This document shows, piece by piece, positions 1 through 13,300 of a stretch of 64,000 bases of DNA. The notes below the pieces were generated by a model, which saw only the letters and a program-made list of their open reading frames with translations, searched no databases and was not told the origin of the DNA. The translations under genes and the position numbers were made by a program. The stretch's first letter is position 1. Each line of letters begins with the position of its first letter. The DNA is from Dama dama (lineage: Eukaryota > Chordata > Mammalia > Artiodactyla > Cervidae). Location: NCBI RefSeq assembly GCF_033118175.1, contig NC_083714.1, forward strand, positions 8,990,001 through 9,054,000, in the 5' to 3' direction.

Positions 1-3000
1 TTGGGTGCCTCCAAATCTCACCAATGTGGGTGGAATCCCTGAGCAAGAAGGGGCTCAAGTGCTTCTACCACTCAAAGCAGAGGGTTACTGTTTGGTGGCC
101 AGAGGAGAAAACACACTTCCGCCTGCTTGACTGGGCACCTTCACCTGCACGAGGACCAGAGGAACAGGAAGAAAATCACGTGACAAAACACCAATCTTGG
201 ACAAGCCACCACGGTCTTCTCCTCAGCAGAGGCCTCATACCATAGGGACCCAGGAGGGCCCAACTGATGTGAAACACACATGCAGGTTCCCTCAGGGTTG
301 GTTCTGCTCATCACAGCAGCTGGCCTGTCCTCACATGGCTGGGCAGGGACCCCATGATGCTTCAGCCCACAGCACAGAAACCCATCCCCCAGGAGTGATG
401 GTGATTTACAGCCCAGGAGACCCCCACAAGGAACCAGAGAAAATGACTCCTCTCCTGTCACTGCCACTCTGGAAGGATCCAGGGGTCGCCGTAGTCAGTC
501 AGCTGCCCTCCATGGACTCCTGGTTGGGCCCCACCAGGAGGGGAACCGTGAGCAAGCAGCTGAGCCCTGCAGGGTCAGGCCTGGGCGGGGGTGGCTCGTA
601 GCGGGTGGGTGGGGCTCGCATGAGGTCACAGTCCAGGGGTGGAATAGGAGCCTGGAAGGAGGTCGAGGACACCCTCACATGTGTCCCAGGGCATTACCAG
701 GACACACAGGAGGAAAGAAAGCAGGTGGGGACTGTGGCCATAGAGGGGACCTGGAGGTGCTGCTTGGCCACCTGGCAGTCGCTCCTGGTCCCAGAGCCTG
801 GAAACCCCTGCCTGGAGGTACCCTCCGTGCATGAAACAGGTCCCCCCTTCCTGCAAACACAGCGAGTCGCAGGTGTTTTAGGATGGCTGGGCTGCAGCCA
901 CTAGGCAGGACAGTGGTCCACCACTGGGACCGAGACTGCTGACAGCGTCGGCTGGCCTCAGTTGCATCGTGCCCACAAACACTGACACCTGTCATTTCCG
1001 GTGTGCACGGCTGCCCATACACATACAGGTACGCATACACGCATTTTCGTAGTCACGTACGTACGCAGACACGCACGTATGAACAAAGGTGCATTCCCTC
1101 ACTGGCCCTGTATGCTAGGAGACAAAACAGGACCTGCCACACTCTGAGGCACCTGGAAGGTCAGGCCAGGAGGAGCCTCCAGACCGGCGGCCGGGAGCAG
1201 GACCCAGAGGAGGACCAGGAAATGAGCGGCCGGGCAGAAGAGAGGGGCAGAGGCAGGAGGAACAGGGCAAGGAGTCTGGGGCTGAAGTGTGGGAAAGACC
1301 TGGATGAGGAGGAGCTTCTGAAGAAGGAGGCAGGGTGGGGCGGGGCTGGGGCGGGTGGAGCCACCGGAGGCGGGGTGGGGCTGACAGGATTGAAGTTGTG
1401 GGCCCAGGGAACCCGTGGAGAGTGGGCCTGTCCAGCTTCATGGCGGAGGCCAGACTGTGCCCTTTTGAGTCCTTGCCATAGGCATCCAGTCCGTGAGATG
1501 GCGAGAGTCAAAGTAACCACGACCCAGGGTCTTCAGCAACTGCATCTGAGCTTCAGAGTGGAACCCAGGGGCCAGTGAAGCAGGTAGAGGCGCAGCCTCT
1601 GGGTGCAGTTTCCCAACTCTGGGCTGAAAGCCCACGCTGGCTCCCCTCCAAGACACCCTGTGACTGCCGGCCCAGTGCTGAGCAACAGTCTATCTGTTTT
1701 TATTTTGTTTTGTTTTGTTTTTGCAGGTGTGAAAGAAAATCCTCACTGTGTTTCCTGCTGCCCCTGGGACCTGAGATGTCTCAGAGAAAGGCAGTTTCAC
1801 CTTCAAAACCGTTTCCTGTCCTCTTCCTCTCTTCTGGGGGCTCAGCCCACCCAGGGCAGCCACCTGACTCTGCTCCTGAATGCCGCCCTGCCTGCTGTGT
1901 CCCTGCCTCCCCAAGTGCCTGATCAGAGTAAATGCTCCTTTTCCTGTCCCCACTGCTACTAGCTGAGCTCAGGCCTCATGGCCTGGGGCTGGTGCTGTCA
2001 GCTTACGGCTCCCTACTGGTCTGGACCCCTCTTGTCTCTCCTCCTCCAGCCACTATTGCACACACCATTGATTCTGTGTCACACCACAAGCACATCTGTC
2101 CTCAACTCCAGATGGAAAGCACAGCGGAGCCCTCTCCTATTTAAACCCCCAACCCATCCGTGGTACCCTGGGGTGCTTCCAGTGGTCCCAGGTCTCCTTC
2201 CTTGTTGCCCAGCACTCTGGTGGCTGTCCTGGTCCTGGGCTCTGTGCAGAGCTCATCCAGGACCCCACACTTTCTCATGCAGTTCTTCCCCTGGACTGCT
2301 GACTCCTCTTGCCCTGCCCCTGGACCTCTGGCTCCTCTTGTCCTGACCACCTACTGTCCTCCTTCCAGGCACAACTGTAACACCCCTTTCTCCATCTGCC
2401 TGAGTGTCAGGCATTCTCATCTGGGAGTTCTGGGGCTCCCTACATCTTCCTGCTGCCAGCCCTTGCCCCCCTCTTCCTCCCAGACTGTGGCTGCTGTGCA
2501 CAAGTCTGGACTCCCAGAGGGTCGCCAAGACCCAGGAAGGCAAGGTCAGTGTCTCCCTCGTTCCTGTTAGCTGGGTACCCACACAACTGCTGCTGCGGGA
2601 ATGTTGAGATGGGGCAGTGCTTTCCCTTCCAGCAGGTAGCCTGCTGTCTCCTTGCAGAAGCCTCCCGGCCACAAGTTGAGGGTCAGGGGCTGCCACCTGA
2701 ATTGGAGGCCTCAGCACTGTGGGGACCCAAGTGATAACCACACCCAACTCACTCATGCTGGCGCCCCACTCCTCGCCTGAAGACTGGTTACCAGCTGCCT
2801 CCAGACACCCCAGGCAGATCTGAAATGGTTTCAGATCATGAGGAAGGGTCCTATGAACAGTGGGTGGGCTGCTGCTGTTCCTCCCGCATCCTGGTTTTGA
2901 ACTAGACCTTGCCTAGTGAACTGGACACCTATGAAGTGTGGCTAGTGATGGGGGCAGCTGTGAGGCCCTGCTCCATGGCATTTCTCTGCACCTGTCCCTT

Positions 3001-4175
3001 CCCTGCTGCTGACCCCAGCTCTCCTCACATGCCAAGATGTGAGGACTGAGCCATGGAGAGTGCTGCCTCCCACCCCACCTGGGTCTCTGAAGCTTGATGC
3101 ATTTGTTCCTGCTGTACTTTTGCAGGCAGCACTGACCTGGGACAGGCTCAACCCAGATTCTCGGTTTCCCTCGTGTGCTCCTTGGACGATGTGGTTTCCT
3201 CTCTGAAATGCCTGTTTCCCATCTCTCCGCTGAGCTGTGTGTCCTTTCTGTGCCGAGTTGTGGGCACTTCTTGTGGGGTCTGGGTGCTCATCCTGCCCTG
3301 ATGTTTGTATTGCAGATTTGTCATCTTCTCTTTGCAAGCTAGCTATGGACTCAGTATTTACCTGGTGTCTCGGAGCCATAAGTACCCCACAGGTCAGCCT
3401 GTGTCTGTCAGGCCCTCCCACTGGGGGCCACCGTCCATCCCCAGGCTTGGCACCTGGGGCGAGCAGTCCCTGAGGAGATGCTGCCCTGGTGTCCAGCACT
3501 CCGCCCGTGAGAGAGGGCTCCTTTACATCCGTGTCGGTCCCTCGGTACCTGCCTAGCTTTGGTTCTGGGCCCTAGACCCCACATGCAGGACAAGCCCAGG
3601 GGCAGCCATGTAGCTCTGGGAAGTCAGCCAGACCTACTTCTCCTCTGTCCCCAGGGTAGCTCTTGTCGACTGCACCCCTCTCCATATGGCCCAGAAGGAG
3701 GGGCCAGCCTGAGAGCTGGATGTGATTCTGATTTCATCTCAGCTCTGCTGCAATTCTTTGAGAGGACGTGGCACGCATGGGTCCTGCGGACACGGGTGGC
3801 CACTCTGCTGCCACTCCTCAGGGTGCTGACTGCCCAAGGGATGGGGCACCACCCAGGGGGACTGGGAGACCTTCTGTGAGCCTCTGATGGTGCCCTGCTC
3901 GCTTTCACATCACAGGCCTTTATATCACGTCTGACCCGGGAGTGGGAGATGCTGGTTTCCACGTGTCCATCACTCCCAAGCTCTGGGGTCTACATGCCCT
4001 TCACTGTCCTCCATCTCGGCAGGTTGGCCACAACCCTGGTGCCACAACCTCCAGCACTGGAGGTGTCTTCTGGACACCAGACTGCAGCCCACAAAATGGA
4101 TCCAGCTGTTTAGTTTGCGAGAATGAGGAGCAGGGAGGGTGGACTGGAGTGTGCATTGCCATCCCATACTCATGG
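1..4175. other. GC-rich, mostly non-repetitive DNA, no gene recognised
   Basis: No interspersed repeat or protein family is recognisable here. Open frames are short, overlap on both strands and have low-complexity Pro/Ser/Gly-rich translations, as expected from GC-rich noncoding DNA. The stretch at about 570-1420 is richest in G+C and CpG and contains several GC-box-like motifs. A CA/CG-rich alternating tract lies at about 1015-1082. I cannot exclude noncoding exons or a diverged pseudogene. Confidence 0.5.
1180..1400. promoter_or_regulatory. GC-box cluster, possible CpG-island remnant
   Basis: The segment has GGGGCGGGGC at 1337-1346, a second GGGGCGGG at about 1348-1355, another GGCGGGG at about 1369-1375, and CGGCCGGG-type motifs near 1190 and 1228. 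Sp1-type GC boxes of this kind are common in CpG-island promoters. No adjacent coding exon was recognised, so promoter function is only a possibility. Confidence 0.25.
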
Positions 4176-4862
4176 TGATGAAAGGTTGTTGCTGAACGAT
4201 AAGACACCGGGATTCTTGGCCTCCGGAGGAGACGAATTCAATCCAAGGCCAGAGACGAGGCTGGATCGCTCAGAGCTTTTGTGTAATAAAGTTTTATTAA
4301 AGTATAAAGGAGATAGAGAAAGCTTCTGACATAGGCGTCAGAAGGGGGCAGAAAGAATACCCCCCCCCCCAGTCTTTAGCTGTAAGTTATATCATCACTC
4401 ACAGTCTGTTAATGAAAAGAAAGGAATGTCTTAGAATTTAGAATGGCACCAGATAATTCATCCCTGGCCATAAAATGATCGACTTGAATCTTGTAGAAGG
4501 GCAGATTACCAAACAAATAGTTTTGTTTACATAGATTAGGGAACAATATCTGAGTAAGTAGGTTGGACCATTTGGCGGAACTTACAGAGTCTGGGGTAAA
4601 TTAATATAGCTTTATGATAAACATTTCCATAAAAAAATGCATTGGTTAACTCAAGGTTTGAGAATAGTTAGCGTCAGATGAAACCCGGTGTCATGGCAAC
4701 ACAGCATTTTAAGAGAAACCTCCTTTTAAATTTGTATAGAGAAGGAAAAACATATCACTGGTTTGTTTCCTCCTGCCGCTTAAGAGAGATAAAAATGTCT
4801 GGCACTTGCAGCCTATTTCCTCTGTTTGGAGACCCCTAGCCTTCCTGCCTGTTACCCTCTCA
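4176..4862 (-). mobile_element. Solo LTR of a class II (betaretrovirus-like) endogenous retrovirus
   Basis: Read on the minus strand the element begins with TGAGAGGG and ends ...CAACCTTTCA(TCA), the usual TG...CA termini. Near its 3' third it has an AATAAA signal inside TTAATAAAACTTTATTA (plus strand about 4286-4302), followed by a U5-like tail up to about 4176. A C-homopolymer lies at about 4362-4372. No internal retroviral genes flank it, so it is a solo LTR left by LTR-LTR recombination. I could not identify a convincing target-site duplication; exact ends are uncertain by a few bases. Confidence 0.7.
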
Positions 4863-5086
4863 GTGAGAGGACTTCAGTGAGTGGACTCTCATGCGCTGGG
4901 CAGGAGCCCCATCCGGCTACCCTGTGAGAACTTGTGTGCCCACCGTGGTGACTTGGCCAAGCACAGAGATGGTGTGAGGAGTCAGGAGCAGAGGCCGCCC
5001 ATGAGGCACCACCAGAGGTGAGAAGATTCTCCAGGTCATGAGTAGGGCGAGTATCCCCCTCTTTTTCTGTGTGTATATATCACTAA
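4863..5086. other. Unassigned interval between the LTR and a SINE
   Basis: A short flank with no recognised repeat or gene. Confidence 0.4.
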
Positions 5087-5300
5087 TGGTTTCCCAGGTG
5101 GCACTAATAGTAAGGAACCTGACTTCTAATGCAGAAGTCATAAGAGATGCAGGTTCGATCCATCAGTCAGGAAGATCTCTTGCAACTAGGCATGGCAACC
5201 CATTCCTGTTTCTTCACCTTGAGAAACCCATGGATCGAGAATACATGACGGGCCACAGTCTGTGTGATGCGGAGTGTCAGGCAGGAGTGTAGTGACTTAA
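5087..5300 (+). mobile_element. Bov-tA SINE, degraded
   Basis: The head resembles the Bov-tA tRNA-derived start (GGTTTCCCAGGTGGC), followed by a B-box-like GGTTCGATCC (about 5152-5161) and the body with GGCAACCCATTCC and CATGGATCGAGAA. It is diverged, with internal deletions relative to younger Bov-tA copies in this window. Confidence 0.75.
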
Positions 5301-6431
5301 CACATGAAATATCACTTTAACAGATTGCTAATATGTATAGTACACCTGTCCCTTTCATATACTGTCATTAACATGCTCAGCAAAACAGTTGGTACAGTAC
5401 AGCATAAAAACATATCCAGTTCTATGTGCTTCTTTATGGACAATGTGATTACCAATTCAACCTTTTTTTATGAGTCTATTCATTTTATCCAGTTTTTAAA
5501 ATTGTTTTAGTCACTCTATTATTCTAGCAATTTGACTGCTTCACATAGCTTGAGACTTTTGTTGACAGAAATATCTGTCCTAAATACCTACAATTCCTCT
5601 TTATTTAGTACGTCTAATAGCAATGGCATCTTATTTATTCTCATTTCAGTAACTAAATCTTCTTTTTGATTGTTTAATTTACCTAATATTCTTTTTACTA
5701 ATTTTGTATTTTTGTTCAATCTTCTCTATTCTTTTATTATATATATTATTGTATACCCATACAAATATTTGTTGATTTCCTCTTTCTCCTTGCTGTGAAT
5801 TTAGATTTTTTTTAAGCTTCTGAGGAAGACATTAGCTTCTTCACAGGATTGGAGAGCTTTCTTTTTTGTAAGCTTAAATTTATATGGGTTCTTCTTTTGC
5901 TGTATCTGATGACCTGCTACATTGTGTTTTCATTTTGATTCACCTCAGAATATGTTTTCATTTCCCCTGTGAGTTATTCTTTGCCTCATCAGGCCCTTTG
6001 GAATGTGTTGTTTAATTTTCCACACATTGCATTTTTCAAATTTTCCTCCCATTGTTGATTTCAATTTACATATTTTACATGCCAGAGACCATATTTGGTA
6101 TGAGTTAAATTATTAATGGTTGTCTCATGGCTTACTATAAACCCAATTCTCGAGAATATTCTGGAGAATATTCCAAGTGCAGTTGAGACAGATGTGTATT
6201 CTTCCATTCTTTTTGAGTGGAATGTTCTGCACATCTGTGTTTGGTCCATGGGTTTGTATTGTCATTTAGGTTTTCTCTTTCCTCAGCGGTCTTATGTTCT
6301 CCTTAAATTATTTGGATATTTATTGTTGAACTATGCTTCTTGCTCATGTTTTGCAGTTTTTACATGTCATGTTAGCCTAAAGGTAGAGAAACAATTCAAA
6401 TATTAGGTAACTCTAACTCTTTGATGATGTG

Positions 6432-6453
6432 AACTTGTGTGTGTGTGTGTGTG
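6432..6453. repeat. (GT)n microsatellite
   Basis: A short run of GT dinucleotides inside the old L1. Confidence 0.85.
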
Positions 6454-6519
6454 ATAAACACATATATCATTAATATAAAATATGACAAAATATATAATTA
6501 ATATAATCATTAGAATGAC

Positions 6520-6776
6520 CGATGCTGAAACTGCAACTCCAATATTTTGGCCCCTTGATGTGAAGAACTGACTCATTTGGGATGACTCTGTTGCAGCGAA
6601 AAATTGAAGGCAAGAGGAGAAGGGGACAACAGAGGATAAATGGTTGAATGGCATCACCGACTGAATGGACAAGAGTTTGAGTAAACTCTGGGAGTTTGTG
6701 ATGGACAGGGAGGGCTGGTGTGCTATAGTCCATGGGGTGGCAAAGAATCAGATATGACTGTGTGACTGAACTGAAT
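6520..6776 (+). mobile_element. BovB LINE 3'-end fragment
   Basis: It matches the BovB 3' terminus: GATGCTGAAACTGCAACTCCAATATTTTGG, a GAGGAGAAGGGGACAACAGAGGAT segment, and a terminal GACTGTGTGACTGAACTGAA. It is severely 5'-truncated, as is usual for RTE elements. Confidence 0.8.
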
Positions 6777-7097
6777 ATATTTAATGTCATTTGTTTCATA
6801 TCATTTTTTATTTAAAGTCTGTTTTCTCTACTATTAGTATAGTAACTATGGCTCTTTATTGCTTATTATTGCATAAAATTTTCCTTACAATGAAATGTTG
6901 AAAATCTATTCAAATGTAAGATTTGTCCCTTTGACAGTCTATAGTTTCCATATTAAAAAAAATCCTTTATCCCATTTTCTAGTATACCACCTTATTGTGT
7001 TGGAGTTTTTTGTTATTTCTTTTACTAAATAGATTTTAGAGTGATTTTAGGAAGTAGCTCTTAAAATATTTTGATTGCTGTTGACATTTTGATATTT

Positions 7098-8525
7098 CGA
7101 TTGCTGTTGTTCACTCATTTAGTCATGTCCAACTCTTTTGTGACTCCCTGGACTGCAGCACAACAGGCGTCCCTCTCTTTCGTTGTCTCCCATAGTTTGC
7201 TCAAACACATGTCCATTGAATTGGTGATGCCATCCAACCATCTCATCTTCTGTCACCCCCTTCCCCTCCTATCCTCAATCTTTCCCAACATCATGGTGTT
7301 TTCCAAAGAGTTGGCTCTTTGCATCAGGTTGGCAAAATCCTGGAATTTCAGCTTCAGCATTAATACTTCAAAAGTATATTCAGGGTTGATTTCCTTGAGG
7401 ATTGATTGGCTTGATCTCCTTGCTGTCCAAGGGACCCTTAAGAGTTTTCCCCAGCATCACAGTTTGAAGACACCAGTTCTTAAGCTCTCAGCCTTATTTG
7501 TGTTCCAATTTTCACATCTATACGTGACTACTGGATAAACCATATGGGTTTGTGACTGAGGGGACCTTTGTTAATAAGCTGATGTCTTCTTTTTAATACA
7601 AGGTCTAGGTTTGTCTTAGCTTTTCCTCCAAAAAGCAAGTGTCTTTTAATATGATGACTGCAGTCACCATTCGCAGTAATTTTTGAGCCCAAGAAAATGA
7701 AGTCTGTCACTGATTGCACGCTTTCCCCTTTTATTTGACAAGTAGTGATGGGACAAGATGCCCTGGTCTTGGTTTTTTGAATGTTGAGTTCTCAGCAGGG
7801 TTTTTCACTGTCCTCATTCATCCTCATCAAGACACTCTTTACTTCCTCTTCACTTTCTCTTTTTACAGTGTTACCAGCTGCACATCTAAGGTTGTTGAAG
7901 TTTCTCCCAGAAACCTTTGTTCCAGCTTATTACACCCAATGAGGCATTTTGAATAGTATACTCTGCATATATTTCACATAAGTAGAGTGATAATCTGCAG
8001 TCTTGTCACTCTCCTTTCCCAGTTTTGAACTGGTCAGTTGTTCCATGTCTTGTTCCAACTCATGCATCTTGACCTGCATACACATTTCTCAGGTGACAGG
8101 TAAGAAGGTCTGTTACTCCTGTCTCTTTCAAGCTGTCCATGGTTTACTGTGATACACACAGCCAATGTCTTTAGTGGAGTCACTGAAGCAGAAGTAAATT
8201 CTTTTCTGGAATTCCCTTGTTTTCTCTAGGATCCAATGAATGTTTCCAAATTGTTCTCTGGTTCCTCTGTTGTTTCCAAGTCTAGTTTTCACATCTGGAA
8301 ATTCTTGGTTTATGTACTGCTGAAGAATTTTGAGTATTTCCTAGCTAGCATGTGAAAGGAGCCAAAGTGCACGCTTGTTTGTATGTTCTTTGGCATTACC
8401 CTCCTTTGGTGTTGGAATGAAAACTGACCTTTTCCAATCTCATAGCCGCTGATGAGTTTTCCAAATCTGATGACATGTGAACACACTGCCCGAGTTTAAC
8501 AGCATCATTAACAATTTAGCAGTTT
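7098..8525 (-). mobile_element. BovB LINE fragment, old, minus strand
   Basis: The plus strand starts with the reverse complement of the BovB 3' terminus (TTGTTCACTCATTTAGTCATGTCC) and runs through the reverse-transcriptase C-terminal region to about 8525. Reading frames are broken throughout. The left edge of tandem unit A falls inside it at about 7900, where it matches the sequence at 20514 onward. Confidence 0.8.
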
Positions 8526-8549
8526 CATGTTAATGAATGCTCACAGTTG

Positions 8550-10383
8550 TTGCTTAAAACATTTGCTTTCTCCTTCATATCTGAATGAGATCCTTGGTGG
8601 TTTTAGGTCTGGCTCATTCATCATTTTGTGAATGTGCTACCATCTCTACTGGCCTGAAGAGTTTCTATTGAAAGACCAGCTGCTTTTCTTATGGGGATCC
8701 AACTGTATATTATTTGTCTTTCCTCTTGCCGAACTTAATGTTTGCTTTTTGTGCTTAAATTTTCAGTGTTTGATTAATATGTGTTTTTGGGGTATTTCAT
8801 GTTGGATTCATCCTGTTTGGGACTCTCCAGTGTGTTGGGATTCAGGTAGCTATTTCCTTCCCCATTTAATGGAGGTTCTCAACTTTTATCTCTTCAAGAA
8901 TTTTCTCAAGGCCCGCCCTTTTTTTCTTTTTCAGTCTTCTCCATTTGGACACCTATGATTCTCATGGTAGGGCATTTAATATTGTCCCAGAATTCTCAGA
9001 GCTTTTCCTGTTTTCCTTTTTTTTTTTTTTTTTGCACACCCCACTGTGTTTCATTTATTTCCTCCTTTCCACCTCCACCTAATTAGTTCTTTCTCTGTCT
9101 CAGTTATTCTACTGTTGGTTCCTTCCAGAGTGTTGTTAATCTCAGTTATTGCACTGATCATTACTGTTTGACTCTTCTTTATTTCTTCTAGATCCATGGT
9201 AAACATGTTTATTTCTTCTCAGTCTGGGCCTGCAGTGTATTTACAGGTGATTCCACTTAGCTTTCAAGATTTTGGTCATCTTTACTATCATTATTCTGAA
9301 TTCTTTTTCAGGAAGACTTCCTATCTCCTTTTCTATTGTTTGTTTTGGTGGGGTTTTTTCATGTACCTTCACCAGCTGCATATTTTTCTCCCTTTTCATT
9401 TTGTTTAGATTGCTGTGGTTTGGGTCTGCTTTCTGCAGGCTGGAAGGTTATGGCTCCACCAGCTGTGGAACCTGATCTTTGTGTGTGGGACTGGACCAGT
9501 AAGCTGTCAAGGTTTAATGCTTGGGGTATCTTGTGCTTATGCTCTGTTGGGTGGAGCTGGATCACTTCTCTATGAAGTGCAATGAATTGTCCTGTAATGC
9601 ACTTTGTGGTGTCTGTGGGTTTGGTATGGCCTTGGGCAGTGCCTTTTGTAATATTCATTTCTGAGTTCCTGCTTTGCTGGAGAATAGGTGTGGGTGTCTT
9701 GCACTGAAATTGCTGGCTTCAGCTTGGGGCTTGATTTCCATGTAGGCATGGAAACTTTTGTGTTTCTCTTTTAATGTTCACTGGTGCCAGGAGTTCAACA
9801 ATGATCTAAAGATCTGGAATTGACCTCGTGGCCTCTGGGTTTCGGCTCCTGAGTGACAGTAGCATCAAGAATTCTGCATCCAGAGAACAGAAGGTAAAAC
9901 CTAAGGTTAATGGTGAAGCAATCCTCTGTGGCCAGAAACAGCCAAAGGATTCACAGAATTATACAGAGCAGAGAAATGTGAGGAGGGAGATAGACGTTTC
10001 TAGGAGGGAAAAAAAAGGGAGATTCAAAAGGGGGAGAGCACAGCTAACTCAGGAAATAAATCTGTAAGTAAAAATGGATTCTAAAGATTGAATCTTTAAA
10101 GGTAAATACATTGATAAAAAAAATAAGTTTCAAAAAGCAAACATTAAGAACCTAGAATAGAATTTAAACTACTATAAATACTGGAAAAAAAGATAGAAGA
10201 CAAAATAGCTCTCAGGCTTATAATGTAGATACAGAAATGAAAGTAAAGGAATTGATAAGGAACAAAACTGTTTAAATTAAAAAAAAATGTGAAAATGATA
10301 AAGAATAATCTAACAATTTCTACAGAGTTGCTGTGAGTTTAGTGGTGTCAGATCAGTGTCAGATAGTCTCTTTTATCTGCTTT
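8550..10383 (-). mobile_element. L1 5' half, ORF1 side (first part, split by BovB)
   Basis: The plus strand is the reverse complement of ruminant L1 ORF1 and adjoining 5'UTR. Its ORF1-side end is at about 8555 (TTTGCTTTCTCCTTCATATCTG). The element continues after the BovB insertion at 13785-15290. It is paralogous to 20691-23705 in unit B. A poly-T tract lies at about 9018-9034. All frames are disrupted. Confidence 0.75.
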
Positions 10384-13300
10384 TCAGTTCAGTTTAGGTC
10401 AGTCCTTCAGTCGAGTCCGACTGTTTGCGAACCAATGAATCACAGCACGCCAGGCTTCCCTGTCCATCACCAACTCCCAGAGTTGACTCAAACTCATGTC
10501 CATCGAGTCGGTGATGCCATCCAGCCATCTAATCCTCTGTCATCCCCTTCTCCTGCACCCAATCCCTCCCAGCATCAGGGTCTTTTCAAATGAGTCAGTT
10601 CCTCACATCAGGAGGCCAAAGTATGGAGTTTCAACTTCAACATCAGTCCTTCCAATGAACACCCAGGACTGATCTCCTTTAGGATGGACTGCTTGGATCT
10701 CCTTGTAGTCCAAGTGACTCTCAAGTCTTCTCCAACACCACAGTTCAAAAGCATCAACTTTTCGGTGCTTGGGTTTCTTCACAGTCCAACTCCCAAATCC
10801 ATACATGACCACTGGAAAAACCATAGCCTTGACCAGACAGACCTTTGTTGGCAAAGTAATGTCTCTACTTTTTAATATGCTATCTAGGTTGGTCATAACT
10901 TTTCTTTCAAGGAGTAAGCATCTTTTAATTTCATGGCTGCAATCACCATCTGCAGTGATTCTGGAGCCCCAAACAATAAAGTCTGACACTGTTTCCACTG
11001 TTTCCCCATCTATTTGACATGAAGTGATGGGACCAGATGCCATGATTTTAGTTTTCTGAATGTTGAGCTTTAAGCCGACTTTTTCACTCTCCTCTTTCAC
11101 TTTCATCAAGAGAATTTTTTAGTTCCTCTTCACTTTCTGTCATAAGAGTGGTGTCATCTGCATATCTGAGGTTATTGATATTTCTCCCAGCAATCTTGAT
11201 TCCAGCTTGTGCTTCTTCCAGTCCAGCGTTTCTCATGATGTACTCTGCATATAAGTTAAGTAAGCAGGGTGACAATATACAGCCTTGATGTACTCCTTTT
11301 CCTATTTGGAACCAGTCTGTTGTTCCATGTCCAGTTCTAACTGTTGTATCCTGACCTGCATATAGGTTTCTCAAGAGGCAGGTCAGGTGGTCTGGTATTC
11401 CCATTTCTTTCAGAATTTTCCATAGTTTACTGTGATCTGCACAGTCAATGGCTTTGGCATAGTCAATAAAGCAGGAATAGATGTTTTTCTGGAACTCTCT
11501 TGCTTTTTTGATGATCCAGTGGATGTTGGCAATTTGATCTCTGGTTTCTCTGCCTTTTCTAAAACCAGCTTGAACATCTGGAAGTTCATGATTCACGTAT
11601 GACTGAACCCTGGCTTAGAGAATTTTGAACATTACTTTACTAACATGTGAGATGAGTGCAATTGTGCGGTAGTTTGAACATTCTATGGGATTGCCTTTCT
11701 TTGGGATTGTAATGAAAACTGACCTTTTCCAGTCCTGTGGCCATTGCTGAGTTTTCCAAATTTGCTGACATATTGAGTGCAGCACTTTCACAGCATCAAT
11801 TTCAGGATTTGAAATAGCTCAACCAGAATTCCATCACCTCCACTAGCTTTGTTCATAGTGATGCTTTCTAAGGCCCACTTGACTTCACATTCCAGGATGT
11901 CTGGCTCTTGGTGAGTGATCACACCATTGTGATTATCTGGGTTGTAAAGATCTTTTTTGTACAGTTCTTCTCTGTATTCTTGCCATCTCTTCTTAATATC
12001 TTCTGCTTCTGTTAGGTCCATACCATTTCCTTCTTTTACCGAACCCATCTTTGCATGAAACATTCCCTTGGTATCTCTAATTTTCTTGAAGTGATCTCTA
12101 GTCTTTCCCATTCTGTTGTTGTCCTCTATTTCTTTGCACTGATTGCTGAGGAAGGCTTTCTTTTCTCTCCTTGTTATTCTTTGGAACTCTGCATTCAAAT
12201 GGGAATCTTTCCTTTTCTCCTTTGCTTTTGACAGCTATATGTAAGGCCCCCTCAGACAACCATTTTGCCTTTTTGGATTTCTTTTCCATGGGGATGGTCT
12301 TGATCCCTATCTCCTGTACAGTGTCATGGACCTCTGTCCATAGTTCATCAGGCACTCTGTCTATCAGATCTAGTGCCTTAAATCTATTTCTCACTTTCAC
12401 TGTATAGTCATAAAGGATTTTATTTAGGTCATACCTGAATGGTCTAGTGGTTTTCCCTGCTTTCTTCAATTTAAGTCTGAATTTGGCAATAAGGAGTTCA
12501 TGATCTGAGCCACAGTCAGCTCCCAGTCTTGATTTTGCTGACTGTATAGAGCTTCTCCATCATTGGCTGCAAAGAATATAATCAATCTGATTTAGGTGTT
12601 GACCAGGTGGTGATGTCTATGTGTAGAGTTTTCTCTTATGTTGGTGGAAGAGGGTGTTTCCTATAACCAGTGCATTCTCTTGGCAAAACTCTATTAGCCT
12701 TTGCCCTGCTTCATTCTGTACTCCAAGGCCAAATTTTCCTTTTACTCCAGGTGTTTGTTGACTTCCTACTTTTGCATTCCAGTCCCCTATAATGAAAAGG
12801 ACGTCTTTTTTGGGTGTTAGTTCTAGAAGGTCTTCTAGGTCTTCATAGAATCATTCAACTTCAGCTTCTTCAACATTACTGGTCGAGACATAGACTTCGA
12901 GTACTGTGATTTTGAATGGTTTGCCTTGGAACCGAACAGTGATCATTCTGTCAGTTTTGAGATTGCATCCAAGTACTACATTTCGGACCCTTTTGTTGAC
13001 CATGATGGCTACTTCATATGTTCTAAGGGATTCCTCCCCACAGTTGTAGATAATTATATCTGAGTTAAATTCACCCTTTCCAGTCCATTTTAGTTCGCTG
13101 ATTCCTAGAATGTCAACATTAACTCTTGCCATCTCCTGTTTGACCACTTCCAATTTGCCTTGATTCATGGACCTAACATTCCAGGTTCCTATGCAATAAT
13201 GTTCTTTACAGCATTGGACCTTGCATCTATCTCCAGTCACATCCACAACTGGGTATTGTTTTAGCTCTGGCTCCATCCCTTCATTATTTTTGGAGTTATT

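Larger units (their letters stand above)
5480..7097 (-). mobile_element. Old L1 ORF2 fragment, minus strand, interrupted by BovB
   Basis: The plus strand reads as the reverse complement of mammalian L1 ORF2. The segment at about 6140-6245 (GGAGAATATTCCAAGTGCA... GTGTATTCTTCC) and the AAAGTCTGTTTTCTCTACTATTAG segment near 6815 are characteristic. It is heavily mutated with no long open frame. A BovB 3' end interrupts it at about 6520-6776. The left boundary is uncertain. Confidence 0.6.

Noticed and set aside
1003..1578. 191-codon plus-strand frame
   Set aside because: Low-complexity Arg/Gly/Glu-rich translation from a GC-rich tract with equally long frames on the opposite strand.
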